Under the pieces are notes generated by a model. The model was not told the origin of the DNA. It worked only from the letters and a program-made list of their open reading frames with translations, and made no database searches. A stretch of 64,000 nt of DNA from UBA2185 sp964564625. GTDB lineage: Bacteria > Desulfobacterota > Syntrophia > Syntrophales > UBA2185. Shown here piece by piece: positions 25,525-34,361 of this stretch. Where the stretch lies: assembly GCA_964564625.1 (NCBI GenBank), contig CAZMBE010000007.1, positions 1 to 64,000 of the forward strand, written 5' to 3'. The stretch's first letter is position 1. Every line of letters begins with the position of its first letter. The position numbers were made by a program, and so were the translations under genes.

Positions 25525-26142
25525 ATGACACAAAAATTGTTTCTTTTTGATTTTGATGGCGTCTTGGTCGATTCTCTGGAAGTTTATGAACGAAGGGTAA
25601 AATTCTGCCTGGAAAAAATCGGGAGCCCGATAGTTCAGAACCGGGAAGATTTTCTTGCACTATTTGAAGACAATTTTTATGAGGGTATCGTAAAAAAAGG
25701 AGTCGATCTTGCGGCATTTATGAATGCATCGAGGTCAATTCCTACAAAAGATGATTACGACCAGATGGCCCCTTTTGCGCCAATATTCCCCATTCTCCAA
25801 GAACTGAAAAAGAATAATATCCTCTCTGTTATTTCCTCAAATATATCAAAGGTAATCCACACCATTTTTACCAGACATGGATTTAACGGCTGCTTCCGGG
25901 AGGTTTTAGGGGCTGATTATGGCTATAGCAAGGCGGAAAAGATCCTCCATGCCATGAACAGTTTTCAAATGGAGAAAGAAAGCACCTACTACGTCGGAGA
26001 TACTGTAGGAGACATCAAAGAGGCGCGCCTCGCAGGAGTGAAGGCAGTTGCCGTCACCTGGGGCTGGCACAAAAAAGAGAGACTGGAGACGGTGAGTCCC
26101 GAATATATTATTGAAACTCCCGATAATTTGTTGAAGATTTAG
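25525..26142 (+). CDS. HAD-superfamily hydrolase, phosphoglycolate phosphatase-like
   Basis: 205 residues. Motif I is LFDFDGVLVDSLEVY at the N-terminus, motif II VISSNISK (Ser), motif III Lys in YGYSKAEKI, and motif IV YYVGDTVGDIKEAR, all intact. A helical cap lies between motifs I and II, as in the Gph/PGP subgroup. It dephosphorylates a small phosphorylated metabolite; substrate not predictable. I chose the ATG at 25525; a GTG 15 bases upstream is in frame. Confidence 0.9.
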   Translation: MTQKLFLFDFDGVLVDSLEVYERRVKFCLEKIGSPIVQNREDFLALFEDNFYEGIVKKGVDLAAFMNASRSIPTKDDYDQMAPFAPIFPILQELKKNNILSVISSNISKVIHTIFTRHGFNGCFREVLGADYGYSKAEKILHAMNSFQMEKESTYYVGDTVGDIKEARLAGVKAVAVTWGWHKKERLETVSPEYIIETPDNLLKI

Positions 26143-26248
26143 TTGCCAGACCCTTTATTGAAAATCATATGCCCCCGCCCCCAGTCTGTACATCGGTGGG
26201 CGGGGATTGAAGGAATGGGCAACGCAGAGACGCTTGCATTATTGCCAA

Positions 26249-26740
26249 TTACAGATCGTACAGGGTTTCGTCTACCCGGGGTTTTGGTTTTTTCCTTCCC
26301 TTTTTGGCTTTCGCCCCAAAGACAAAGGGATCTTCCCCTTCAAGTACATCCCCCATCTCCTGTTCGATTTTTTCCGGGTCTTCCCCTCTTTCCATACGGC
26401 TCAGGGCCTCCTCCATTCCCGACCCCAGATTCAATCCCGTCGCATCAGAAAGTTTCCGCATGAGCATGGCTGCCTGGCGGGGATCGTTTTCATCGATTTT
26501 TTCTGCTTCGCCGGCGAGCATGGCCATGGCTTTTTCCATCTTTGCTTCATCAATAGGTGGCATATCGTCTGTGGCTTCTTCTTCTTTGCCCCCGGATACC
26601 CTGGCAAAAATCGACATCTGACGTTGTAACTTCATACGTTTACACTTCGGACAATTGGGTATCTTTTCTGTGTTGACGGTTTTGGAAAAGAAGCTGTACA
26701 TTGTGTTGCATTTACGGCAGTAAAATTCATAAATCGGCAT
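26249..26740 (-). CDS. FmdB family zinc-ribbon protein
   Basis: 163 residues. The N-terminal FmdB zinc ribbon opens MPIYEFYCRKCNTMYSFF and closes CPKCKRMKLQRQM. A long acidic helical tail with DPEKIEQEMGDVLEGEDP follows and ends in a basic KKGRKKPKPR patch. The ribbon is thought to act in nucleic-acid or regulatory interactions; no role is proven. GAGGT precedes the ATG. A copy of the dispersed inverted repeat lies just upstream. Confidence 0.88.
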   Translation of the reverse strand: MPIYEFYCRKCNTMYSFFSKTVNTEKIPNCPKCKRMKLQRQMSIFARVSGGKEEEATDDMPPIDEAKMEKAMAMLAGEAEKIDENDPRQAAMLMRKLSDATGLNLGSGMEEALSRMERGEDPEKIEQEMGDVLEGEDPFVFGAKAKKGRKKPKPRVDETLYDL

Positions 26741-26800
26741 TACCGAACCTCACTTTGCATTATTTTAAGATTTAGTTCACCTTAAAAAAAGTTGCTATCC

Positions 26801-26952
26801 CCTCCAGGATTCAAGGGGTCAAGGGTTCGAGGATTCGAGTGAAATGCCAAAAGAAGCTCTGATAACTTGAAGGTTTGGCAAAAATCATTAGATAATAAAT
26901 ACTTGAACCCTTGAATCCTGGAACCCTCGAACCCTTTTTGCACCTAAATGGA
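26801..26952. repeat. Dispersed inverted-repeat element, copy 2
   Basis: Same block order as 1911-2088: TCCAGGATTCAAGGGG and TCGAGGATTCGAGTGAA on the left, ACTTGAACCCTTGAA, CCTCGAACCC, TTTTTGC and TAAATGG on the right. The central part is shorter than in copy 1, but shares an AAATCAT...GATAA segment. It lies between the fmdB-like and M48 genes. Confidence 0.75.
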
Positions 26953-26991
26953 AGAAGATCCTAAGATAGTTTAATCGACCAATCAGAAAAA

Positions 26992-28260
26992 TCAAGGATC
27001 TTTTTTGACTTCTGCCAGTTGGAGACAGGCGATTCTCTCCGCCAGAGGGGGATGGGAGTAGTAATACCAGGCATAAAAAGGGTGTGGGTGCAGGTTGGCA
27101 AGATTATCTTTCGCCAGACGTTTTAATGCATTAGCCATGGGTTTTGCAGTGCCGATGAGGTTAAGGCAATAGTCGTCCGCCTCCCGTTCAAATTTCCTCA
27201 TGACCATTGCACTTATGGGTGTCAAAAAAAACGACACCGTACCAATGAGAGCGGCAATCAGAAGAAGACCTGCATAGGGAATCTTCTCCTCAAAACCAAA
27301 CGTGTGATAAAGGAGAGGCCAGTCCATAAGGCGATAGATCAGATAGAACACGCCAAGTGAAGCAACTTCCGTAAAAACAAGTTGTTTCATAATATGCTTC
27401 TTTTCCCAGTGTCCCGCTTCGTGAGCGAGAACAGACAGGATCTCGTCAGACGAATGGGATGTTAACAGCGTGTCATAAAGGACGATGCGCTTCGTTTTTC
27501 CCAACCCCGTAAAGTAGGCATTCGTGTGTTTGCTCCTCTTGCCCGCATCTACCTGGAAAACCCCCTCTGTTTTCAGTCCTACTTTTGTCATCAGCGCGAT
27601 AATGGACTCTTTCAACGCCTCATCCTGTACCGGTTCATACTTATTGAAAAGGGGAGCAATCAGAACGGGGTAGAGCCATACCATGAGAAACTGGAACCCG
27701 GAAAAGACGAGCCAGACCCAGAACCACCAGGAATATTCCGCATAGCGGATAAGGGCTAACATGGCTCCGAGAAGAATCCCCATCAGGATGGCGGATATCA
27801 GGAGACTCTTAATGAGATCGGCAAGCCACAGCTTCAGTGTGATGGTACTGAACCCATACTTTTTTTCAATCACAAAGGTACTGTAGAGACTAAAAGGAAT
27901 ATCCAGGATACTGCTTATCAAGGCGAGGATACCAAAAAAAATAAGGCCGGAAAGGATAACATTGAGTTCCCAGGAAAGTATAAACCCGACCAGCAGAGGA
28001 AGAAATCCACTGAGAAGGATTATAAGAGTAACCGCATCATTGAAAAAATGTTCAACAGCTCCGAACCGAGAAGAATTCGCCGCATAATCGCTCATCCGTG
28101 CGAGGGTAGCCTCATCGATCTCATCCCGAAAAACATCTGGAACTCTGTGGCCATATTGGCGAAGATGACGCACATTGAGGTACGTCAGGAACCAGCGGAA
28201 CAGGGCTCCAGCGGTAAAAAGAATGATGAAAACAATTAATAGGATATTCCATTGCACCAT
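26992..28260 (-). CDS. M48 family metallopeptidase, CAAX prenyl protease 1-like
   Basis: 422-residue integral membrane zinc protease. The active-site motif HEAGH is at residues 280-284 (VLAHEAGHWEKKH), and the third ligand is in FEREADDYCLNL. About six to seven membrane helices flank it, as in Ste24-type enzymes; IEKKYGFSTIT and NAYFTGLGKTKRIVLYDTLL are typical. In bacteria the substrates are misfolded or signal-processed membrane proteins rather than prenylated ones. The ATG has no clear ribosome-binding site. Confidence 0.95.
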   Translation of the reverse strand: MVQWNILLIVFIILFTAGALFRWFLTYLNVRHLRQYGHRVPDVFRDEIDEATLARMSDYAANSSRFGAVEHFFNDAVTLIILLSGFLPLLVGFILSWELNVILSGLIFFGILALISSILDIPFSLYSTFVIEKKYGFSTITLKLWLADLIKSLLISAILMGILLGAMLALIRYAEYSWWFWVWLVFSGFQFLMVWLYPVLIAPLFNKYEPVQDEALKESIIALMTKVGLKTEGVFQVDAGKRSKHTNAYFTGLGKTKRIVLYDTLLTSHSSDEILSVLAHEAGHWEKKHIMKQLVFTEVASLGVFYLIYRLMDWPLLYHTFGFEEKIPYAGLLLIAALIGTVSFFLTPISAMVMRKFEREADDYCLNLIGTAKPMANALKRLAKDNLANLHPHPFYAWYYYSHPPLAERIACLQLAEVKKDP

Positions 28261-28293
28261 AGATTATAACATATGAGAAAATCTGCACCTGAT

Positions 28294-28375
28294 GTCATTG
28301 CGAGGAATAACGTGCCATGAAAATCTTGTCATCTATCAAAGACTTTTAAGATTTCTCCCTTCAGTCGAAATGATA
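28294..28375. repeat. REP-like palindromic repeat
   Basis: Begins GTCATTGCGAGG and ends GATTTCTCCCTTCAGTCGAAATGA. The terminal bases are approximately complementary (GTCATTGCGA and TCGAAATGAT). The blocks match a repetitive extragenic palindrome type widespread in environmental Desulfobacterota genomes. This copy is degenerate in the middle. Confidence 0.5.
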
Positions 28376-28408
28376 AAGTAACAATTTTTTTATAGGTTCT
28401 CCTCATCT

Positions 28409-28927
28409 TTATTTTTCGGTCGGTTTGTTCAACTTTTTTTCAATTTCCCGGAGGACTTCATCAACGGTGTTGACGGCAACAAAGTCGTAGTTCCCCGATA
28501 TTTTAAATGACGGAGCATGAAGGCCGATTACAGGAATGCCATTGCGTATGGCAAGAGCAATTTCGGACAAAGTTCCCGCACTGCCGCTCAGGGCGACCAG
28601 GACATGCGGCGTTTTGGCATTGATGACATTTCTCGCATCATACATTCCTGTAAAAATTGATATATCTACGAACTCATTGGGGTATTGTTCGAGAGGATGC
28701 TGTCTGTCGTTGGGGAGAATGCCAATCACGAGGCCGCCTGCCTTATAGGCTCCCTCACATACCGCTCTCATAACACCTGGCCCACCCCCTGTCAGCAACA
28801 CATAATCACACCTGGCGATGGCTTCTCCCAGACGACGGGCATCTTCCATTACGGCAGGCGATTCCTCGTTGTGACTTCCCATCACTCCGATTATAAAAGG
28901 TTTTCTTGCAACAGAGAGTTTTGACAT
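28409..28927 (-). CDS. LOG/SLOG family protein (TIGR00725-like)
   Basis: 172 residues of the lysine-decarboxylase-like Rossmann family. It has VLLTGGGPGVMRAVCEGAY and SGSAGTLSEIALA, the latter in place of the classic PGGxGTxxE. Relatives either release nucleobases from nucleoside monophosphates or bind nucleotide ligands; the altered motif makes catalysis uncertain. AAAGGAGG precedes the ATG. Monocistronic. Confidence 0.9.
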   Translation of the reverse strand: MSKLSVARKPFIIGVMGSHNEESPAVMEDARRLGEAIARCDYVLLTGGGPGVMRAVCEGAYKAGGLVIGILPNDRQHPLEQYPNEFVDISIFTGMYDARNVINAKTPHVLVALSGSAGTLSEIALAIRNGIPVIGLHAPSFKISGNYDFVAVNTVDEVLREIEKKLNKPTEK

Positions 28928-29058
28928 TGAGCCTCCTTTAGCAGATAGATTTCTTCAGGACAAGTGAAATATCTACATGTACGTTGACATAGCGCATAAA
29001 AAATGTTGAGTATCGGCATGTCAGTCGTTTAACAGCACTTTTAAGGAGCATCGGAGAC

Positions 29059-30027
29059 ATGATAGAGAAAATTACGGACAACTTTTATATGATCACCCTG
29101 CCCATGCCCTTTCGTTTACAGCATGTGCACGTATTCGCCCTTATCCATAACGACAAAGTGGCTCTTTTTGATACGGGGGTGAACACCCCGGAAACACTTG
29201 CTAAGCTCGAGCACTCTTTAAAATCGATGGGGAAGACTATTCAGGATATCGATCGGATCTACATTACCCATTTCCACACCGATCACTGCGGCATCGCGGG
29301 CCGGATAAGGGAGCTATCAGGTGCCCTTATCGCCATGTCTGAGATTGACACGCAGCGTATACACAATGATCAGAAAGGCGGGCTCGATACAAATCGAATA
29401 AAACTATTCTACCGCGCCCAGGGGCTCTCAGAAAAATTTATTGATGCTCTCATGGAACTCCTCGATTATTTTCGAAAAGCGACGATCCCCTTTCGTGTTG
29501 ACATACCCCTTGTGGATCACGAGTGTGTTGCCATTGGAGACAAGGTGTTTGAAGTGATCCCTGTACCCGGGCACACCAGCGGGCAGGTATGCTTTTTTTT
29601 CCGCAATGAGAAAATTCTCCTTTCCGGCGATCACATTCTGCCGCAGATCACCCCCAATCTCAGTCCTGACCCCTATAATCCCGGTTTTCGGCCGCTGAAA
29701 AGTTTCCTTGATTCCCTGGGGAGGGTTAAGGATCTTCCTGTGGCGAAGGTCTATCCTGGCCATGGACAACCTTTCCTGCATCTCAAGGAACGGGTTGAGG
29801 AAATCATAGAGCACCATGGCGAACGAAAAGCCCTGGTATTAGATTCCGTGAAAGGGGGCCCGAAAACCGCGTACCAGGTCTCTCTCGACATTTTTGGGCG
29901 AAATCTGCCCGAATTCGATCAACTTTTAGCTGTCAATGAAGCTTACGCGCACCTCATTGAACTGAAGGAAGAGGGTCGAATAAAACAGGAAAAATCGGGA
30001 AATCAAGTTCTCAACACAGCCATTTAA
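29059..30027 (+). CDS. MBL-fold hydrolase with C-terminal winged helix
   Basis: 322 residues. The motif THFHTDH is at 70-76, with later ligands in PVPGHTSGQ, LLSGDHILP and YPGHGQPF. Past residue 255 a helical, winged-helix-like domain of the LACTB2 type follows (TAYQVSLDIFGRNLPEFDQ, HLIELKEEGRIKQE). Such proteins act as single-strand endonucleases or thioesterases; the substrate here is open. GGAG precedes the ATG. Confidence 0.9.
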   Translation: MIEKITDNFYMITLPMPFRLQHVHVFALIHNDKVALFDTGVNTPETLAKLEHSLKSMGKTIQDIDRIYITHFHTDHCGIAGRIRELSGALIAMSEIDTQRIHNDQKGGLDTNRIKLFYRAQGLSEKFIDALMELLDYFRKATIPFRVDIPLVDHECVAIGDKVFEVIPVPGHTSGQVCFFFRNEKILLSGDHILPQITPNLSPDPYNPGFRPLKSFLDSLGRVKDLPVAKVYPGHGQPFLHLKERVEEIIEHHGERKALVLDSVKGGPKTAYQVSLDIFGRNLPEFDQLLAVNEAYAHLIELKEEGRIKQEKSGNQVLNTAI

Positions 30028-30029
30028 CC

Positions 30030-30310
30030 TATGGGGAGGTCTTTCGGCGATGAGAGGGGAAATGCTTCCATCTCAGAGGAATGGTATAGCTGCAGTACCG
30101 ATACTAAATGCCTTTGATTTTGCGAAGCCGAATCCATAGAGACTCTTTCTCTCTGGGGACTATGACAGGCATCCGGTTATAGATGGGCTGAATAACGTCA
30201 TTGGGTTCCGTAGTAATGTTTGTGCAGGTCAGTAGCGGTTGTCCTTCTCGAGATGTCCACGCTTCATATAAACCCGCCGAGAGGAAACGGATGTTGGCAA
30301 GGCCGGTTTT
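30030..30310 (-). pseudogene. Truncated, frameshifted SRAP (YedK/HMCES-like) gene
   Basis: Minus-strand reading from about 30310 gives RFLSAGLYEAWTSREGQP, then ITTEPNDVIQPIYNRMPVIV and PREKESLWIRLRKIKGI followed by a TAG. This is the middle of the SRAP domain (AGLWE-W, FTIITT-AN, IH-RMPVIL). After the stop, the +1 frame resumes with LQLYHSSEMEAFPLSS, the family C-terminus. The catalytic Cys2 N-terminal half is missing. One frameshift and a 5' deletion make it a clear relic. Confidence 0.8.
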
Positions 30311-30380
30311 TATTACGACATATTCATTTCAAATCTGTTATAGTAAATATCATAACAAATATAACCATGAGGAGATCCCT

Positions 30381-30827
30381 GTGTCATTAGTCGGAAAACA
30401 TATCGATGCCCACTGTACGAAATGTAAACTCTTGCTGGCCCATATTGTCATGTATGAAGTTGACGGTAAAGTTAAAAAGGTTAAATGCAAAACCTGCGGT
30501 TCGGAACACATGTACAGAACGGGGGCGCAACAGAAAAAAAGCAGTGATTTTGTGGCGCGTCTAGGGAAGGAAAAAAGAGTGAAGACGGCACCCAAGAGTC
30601 GAAAGGCGGTGTATGATGCCCCTATCCAGTGGGAGCTCAAATACAGCAAAGTGAATCCGGAAAGCCCTGTAAAAGTCTACAGCGTTCAGGACATATACAC
30701 GTCTGAAGAGGTGATCCGGCATCCATTGTTCGGCCTGGGGTTTATCGGTCGGGTCTCAGACACAAGCATGGAAGTCTTGTTCAAGGATGCTGTAAGACGA
30801 ATGGCCATGAATATCAAGCAGGGATGA
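30381..30827 (+). CDS. Zinc-ribbon protein with UvrD/CarD-tail-like domain
   Basis: 148 residues. An N-terminal zinc ribbon is formed by HCTKCKLLLAH and KCKTCGSEHMYR. The basic linker (about 60-90) is followed by VIRHPLFGLGFIGRVSDTS and MEVLFKDAVRRMAMN, which follows the SH3-like fold seen at UvrD C-termini and in CarD-type proteins. Nucleic-acid or RNA-polymerase interaction is therefore plausible. The start is a GTG at 30381 with GAGGAG eight bases upstream; longer frames run into the SRAP relic and are spurious. Confidence 0.78.
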   Translation: MSLVGKHIDAHCTKCKLLLAHIVMYEVDGKVKKVKCKTCGSEHMYRTGAQQKKSSDFVARLGKEKRVKTAPKSRKAVYDAPIQWELKYSKVNPESPVKVYSVQDIYTSEEVIRHPLFGLGFIGRVSDTSMEVLFKDAVRRMAMNIKQG

Positions 30828-30887
30828 AAGATATCCTCCCGTAACAACCGGCAAGATTCGTGTCATTTCACCGGTATGCATATGCCG

Positions 30888-32165
30888 TCAGGATTGAACA
30901 TAACGGGTGAGATTATTTAAAACGGTCTTGTCGGACTTGTTGGGGGTGTTGATCAGGATGACAAAGGGCAGCAGATTGCCTTTCGAATCCCGAATATATC
31001 CTGCGCGGGTTCGAATGCCATTGAGGGTGCCGGTTTTATAATACACATTGCCATCCTTACGTAAAAGATGATAATATGGGGTGAATTTTTGTAATATCTT
31101 CATCATTTCTCTTGCCGTGATGCGGTTATTTCTGGAAATGCCGGACCCTTCACTTATCCTTATATCCTCTATTTTCAACTCTTTTTTGGCAAATTCATGT
31201 AACACCCTCACCCCTTTTTCCATGGTTCCCGGAGGAGACTGGACAATAGCGGACGTTGCCAACATTAACTGGTTTGCGATATAATTGTTTGAAAATTCCA
31301 GAAGCCGGCGGATCACATGGGGCAGGGGATAGCCTGAGATGTAGGTGTATATGTGTTCATCTTTGGATGTGTCCACCTCTCCCATGCGAATTTTTCCCGA
31401 AGATACAATGTTATGGGATGAAAAGAAATAAAGAAACATATGGCCGGCATACATGAAGCATTCCTCTTTTTCACCGGCCAGCAGAATTCGGCCTTCCCTG
31501 AGTTTAGATTTTTTTATTTTCGGAAGAACAAAAGGCAAAAGGGGGGTCTCGTATTCGGCGCTGATAAATTTTCCTGTTTTGTCCTGTTTGTAATACACGG
31601 TATTAAAGTTTACGCACAAGGCACCGTTGGGTGCATCATAGGGTTGAAAAGACGAGGTGACCCCTGGGACAATGAGGGATTCCGTAAAATGGGATGTGTC
31701 TAAAATCAGGTCATTGAATCCAGAGACACGAGTTGAAAGTTCCCTGGCAATTTCATTGAGTACTTCTGAAATCAGCAAGGGGTCTCCATGGCCCTTGATC
31801 TTCAGATTCTCCTGACTATCCATGTAAAATTCCGTTGTAAAACGAAAATCTTCCCCCAAATAATGAAGTGCAGCCAGCGAAGTAAGCAGCTTTAACGTTG
31901 ATGCCGGAATGAGCAGTTTGTTTTCATTGACGGCCAGAATAGGGTTACCCGATGCATCGGCGAGGAAAACTGCGTCCCGTGGGCCTATTAGCGACTTAAT
32001 CTTGTCTGTACTGGCGGTTTTTCCGGAAAGGGAAGATTTTCCCGAAGCATCCCCGGCATGTGCATCTGAAACACCAGATACGGACAGGGGCTCCACTATC
32101 AGAAATTGAAACAGGCTGAATATTAATAAAAAGACTGAAAAGGGTAATTGTTTTTTTGAGGTCAT
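30888..32165 (-). CDS. dacB: D-alanyl-D-alanine carboxypeptidase, PBP4 (DacB) type
   Basis: 425-residue serine peptidase of the S13 family that trims peptidoglycan peptides. The signal peptide (FSVFLLIFSLFQFLIV) ends near AHA. The motifs are SxxK at S89-K92 (IPASTLKLL), SNN in LEFSNNYIANQ, and KTG in YYKTGTLNG. It is somewhat shorter than typical PBP4, with a reduced insert domain. I chose the ATG at 32165, which starts right at the signal peptide; an upstream ATG at 32228 adds an unlikely leader. Confidence 0.92.
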   Translation of the reverse strand: MTSKKQLPFSVFLLIFSLFQFLIVEPLSVSGVSDAHAGDASGKSSLSGKTASTDKIKSLIGPRDAVFLADASGNPILAVNENKLLIPASTLKLLTSLAALHYLGEDFRFTTEFYMDSQENLKIKGHGDPLLISEVLNEIARELSTRVSGFNDLILDTSHFTESLIVPGVTSSFQPYDAPNGALCVNFNTVYYKQDKTGKFISAEYETPLLPFVLPKIKKSKLREGRILLAGEKEECFMYAGHMFLYFFSSHNIVSSGKIRMGEVDTSKDEHIYTYISGYPLPHVIRRLLEFSNNYIANQLMLATSAIVQSPPGTMEKGVRVLHEFAKKELKIEDIRISEGSGISRNNRITAREMMKILQKFTPYYHLLRKDGNVYYKTGTLNGIRTRAGYIRDSKGNLLPFVILINTPNKSDKTVLNNLTRYVQS

Positions 32166-32355
32166 CCTTCCCGACACGTCTTTAACAAGAACTTTCTTTT
32201 TTTGTGGGAGTATATGAAGAACGGTCATGCGTGTCAATTAAAACTATTTCACTGCTTCTGGCGCAGGTACTGCTATCAGCACTGCCGGATATACCGCGAA
32301 GAGAAGGGCATGATTGGGCAGTCTTGCCGACAACGGCCATTGAAGCTGAATGTTC

Positions 32356-32385
32356 TTGACATACACATACACATTCTCCTATACT
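32356..32385 (+). promoter_or_regulatory. Strong predicted sigma70 promoter upstream of lepA
   Basis: TTGACA at 32356-32361, 18-base spacer, TATACT at 32380-32385. Transcription should begin near 32392. The next signal on the transcript is an intrinsic terminator about 60 bases on. Confidence 0.65.
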
Positions 32386-32407
32386 TCCCACACCTGAAAG
32401 GAAGTAT
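32381..32407. promoter_or_regulatory. Dyad overlapping the -10 box
   Basis: ATACTTCC at 32381-32388 and GGAAGTAT at 32400-32407, exact complements separated by 11 bases. The dyad covers the -10 box and the expected start site, as an operator for a repressor would. Confidence 0.5.
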
Positions 32408-32449
32408 TTACCAAGTAAACATAATTAATAGCCGTTACGCATTGCGCTT

Positions 32450-32488
32450 AAAAGCCTTCCTGAGATAGTCAAGCCGGAAGGCTTTTTT
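32450..32488 (+). terminator. Intrinsic terminator directly before lepA
   Basis: AAAAGCCTTCC at 32450-32460, a 15-base loop, GGAAGGCTTTT at 32476-32486 with T residues to 32488. The 11-base-pair stem with its T-run ends 11 bases before the lepA ATG, so it must be bypassed for lepA to be expressed from the promoter at 32356. Confidence 0.75.
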
Positions 32489-32499
32489 AACTGTAAAGT

Positions 32500-34296
32500 A
32501 TGAAAAATATACGTAACTTCAGCATTATCGCCCATATTGACCACGGGAAGTCAACCCTTGCCGACCGGCTTATCCAGTACACCGGCGTGACCAATGAGCG
32601 GACCTTCAAAGACCAGATTTTAGATAATATGGATATTGAGCGTGAACGGGGAATCACGATCAAGAGCCAGGCAATTTCCCTCCCCTATGAGACTGGAGAC
32701 GGCACGCCATACAGCCTCAATCTTATTGACACACCTGGCCACGTTGATTTCTCTTACGAAGTCTCCCGTGCTTTAGCGTCGTGCGAGGGTGTCCTGCTCC
32801 TGATCGATGCCGCCCAGGGCGTGCAGGCTCAGACTTTAGCCAATCTCTATCTTGCCATGGAGCACGACCTGAAAATTATTCCCATTATTAACAAAATCGA
32901 CCTGCCCTCCGCAGACGTCGAAAGGGTCATTGAGCAGATCGACGCGGAACTGGGATTAGACCCCGACAGCCATCTGAAATGTTCCGCGAAAGAAGGCACA
33001 GGCATTGAAGAGATTCTTGAAGCCATTGTGGAGAGGATCCCTCCCCCGAAAGGTGACCCGCAAGCACCGCTTACCGCCCTCATTTTTGATGCCCAGTACG
33101 ATCCTTTTCGCGGCACAGTCATACACTGCCGTCTCTTTGACGGATCGGTGAAAAACGGTGACATCATTCGTTTCATGTTCAATAATGCCACCTACAAGGT
33201 TGAAGAGGTCGGCCATTTTCTCCTCACCCGCCAGAAGCGCGACAAACTCTCCGCGGGTGAGGTAGGGTATATTATCGCCGGCGTGAAAACGGTCTCGGAT
33301 GTTCGCACCGGGGATACGATCACACTGAATGCCCTTCCCTGTGAAAAACCTCTGCCCGGCTTCAGAGAGATCAAGCCTGTCGTCTTTGCCTCCATTTACC
33401 CGATTGCCTCGGATGACTATGAGGAGCTGGCCGTTTCTCTGGAAAAATACAAGCTTAACGACGCTTCGTTTATCTATCAAAAGGATTCATCTGTGGCCCT
33501 CGGCCAGGGTTTCCGGTGCGGCTTTCTCGGCCTGCTGCACCTGGAAGTGGTCCAGGAACGGCTGGAACGCGAATACGACCTTTCCATCATTCTTTCCGTT
33601 CCCAGTGTCCGGTACCGGTTTACCCTGAAAGATGGATCGGTGAAGGACGTTGACAATCCGGCGCATTATCCCGATCCGTCTTCCATCCTCAAATCTGAAG
33701 AACCGTATATACGCGCTATCATGATGATGCCTGAACGATATCTCGGAGCGGTTATGAAGCTCTGCATGGAAAAACGGGGAGTGAATTCAACCCTCAATTA
33801 CACAGGTCCCGGCCGGACTGAGCTCACCTATGAAATGCCTCTGGCCGAGGTCATCTACGACTTTTATGACCGTTTCAAGTCCGTCACCCAGGGGTATGGT
33901 TCCTTTGATTACGACCTGATCGATTACCGGGAAAGCAGCCTCGCGCTGCTGGATATCCTGGTGAATGGAGAGAAAGTGGACGCCCTCTCGCAGATTGTTC
34001 ACCGGGATCGCGCCCGCGCCAGGGGGCTGCTGGCCTGCGAACGCCTCAAGGATGAAATCCCCCGCCAGATGTTCAGAATCGCGATCCAGGGAGCCATCGG
34101 CGGGGAAATTGTTGCCCGAACGACGATCTCTGCTTTCCGCAAAGATGTAACGGCGAAGTGTTACGGTGGGGATATCACCCGGAAGCGAAAGCTCCTCGAG
34201 AAACAGAAAAAGGGGAAAAAGCGGATGAAGATGGTGGGCTCGGTGAGCATCCCGCAAAGCGCCTTTCTTGCCGTCCTGAAATCCGGAACCGAATGA
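32500..34296 (+). CDS. lepA: Translation elongation factor 4 (LepA)
   Basis: 598-residue ribosomal GTPase that acts on stalled or mispositioned ribosomes. The G1 motif AHIDHGKS opens the protein, DTPGHVDF is G3 and NKIDLPS is G4. The LepA-specific C-terminus is present, with RKRKLLEKQKKGKKRMK near the end. Full length. The ribosome-binding site is weak (GTAAAG). A terminator ends just upstream, which suggests regulated read-through or attenuation. hemW follows 65 bases downstream in the same direction. Confidence 0.97.
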   Translation: MKNIRNFSIIAHIDHGKSTLADRLIQYTGVTNERTFKDQILDNMDIERERGITIKSQAISLPYETGDGTPYSLNLIDTPGHVDFSYEVSRALASCEGVLLLIDAAQGVQAQTLANLYLAMEHDLKIIPIINKIDLPSADVERVIEQIDAELGLDPDSHLKCSAKEGTGIEEILEAIVERIPPPKGDPQAPLTALIFDAQYDPFRGTVIHCRLFDGSVKNGDIIRFMFNNATYKVEEVGHFLLTRQKRDKLSAGEVGYIIAGVKTVSDVRTGDTITLNALPCEKPLPGFREIKPVVFASIYPIASDDYEELAVSLEKYKLNDASFIYQKDSSVALGQGFRCGFLGLLHLEVVQERLEREYDLSIILSVPSVRYRFTLKDGSVKDVDNPAHYPDPSSILKSEEPYIRAIMMMPERYLGAVMKLCMEKRGVNSTLNYTGPGRTELTYEMPLAEVIYDFYDRFKSVTQGYGSFDYDLIDYRESSLALLDILVNGEKVDALSQIVHRDRARARGLLACERLKDEIPRQMFRIAIQGAIGGEIVARTTISAFRKDVTAKCYGGDITRKRKLLEKQKKGKKRMKMVGSVSIPQSAFLAVLKSGTE

Positions 34297-34361
34297 ACAT
34301 AAAAACGGTTTTCGGACAGGGAGAAAAAGATTTTGAGCGCGTTCGGAGACATTCTTGAGAG

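Larger units (their letters stand above)
32166..32499. other. dacB-lepA intergenic region with leader transcript unit
   Basis: 334 bases between divergent dacB and lepA. The right half is a compact unit: promoter, overlapping dyad and intrinsic terminator ending 12 bases before lepA (listed separately). The left half has no recognisable gene. Confidence 0.6.
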
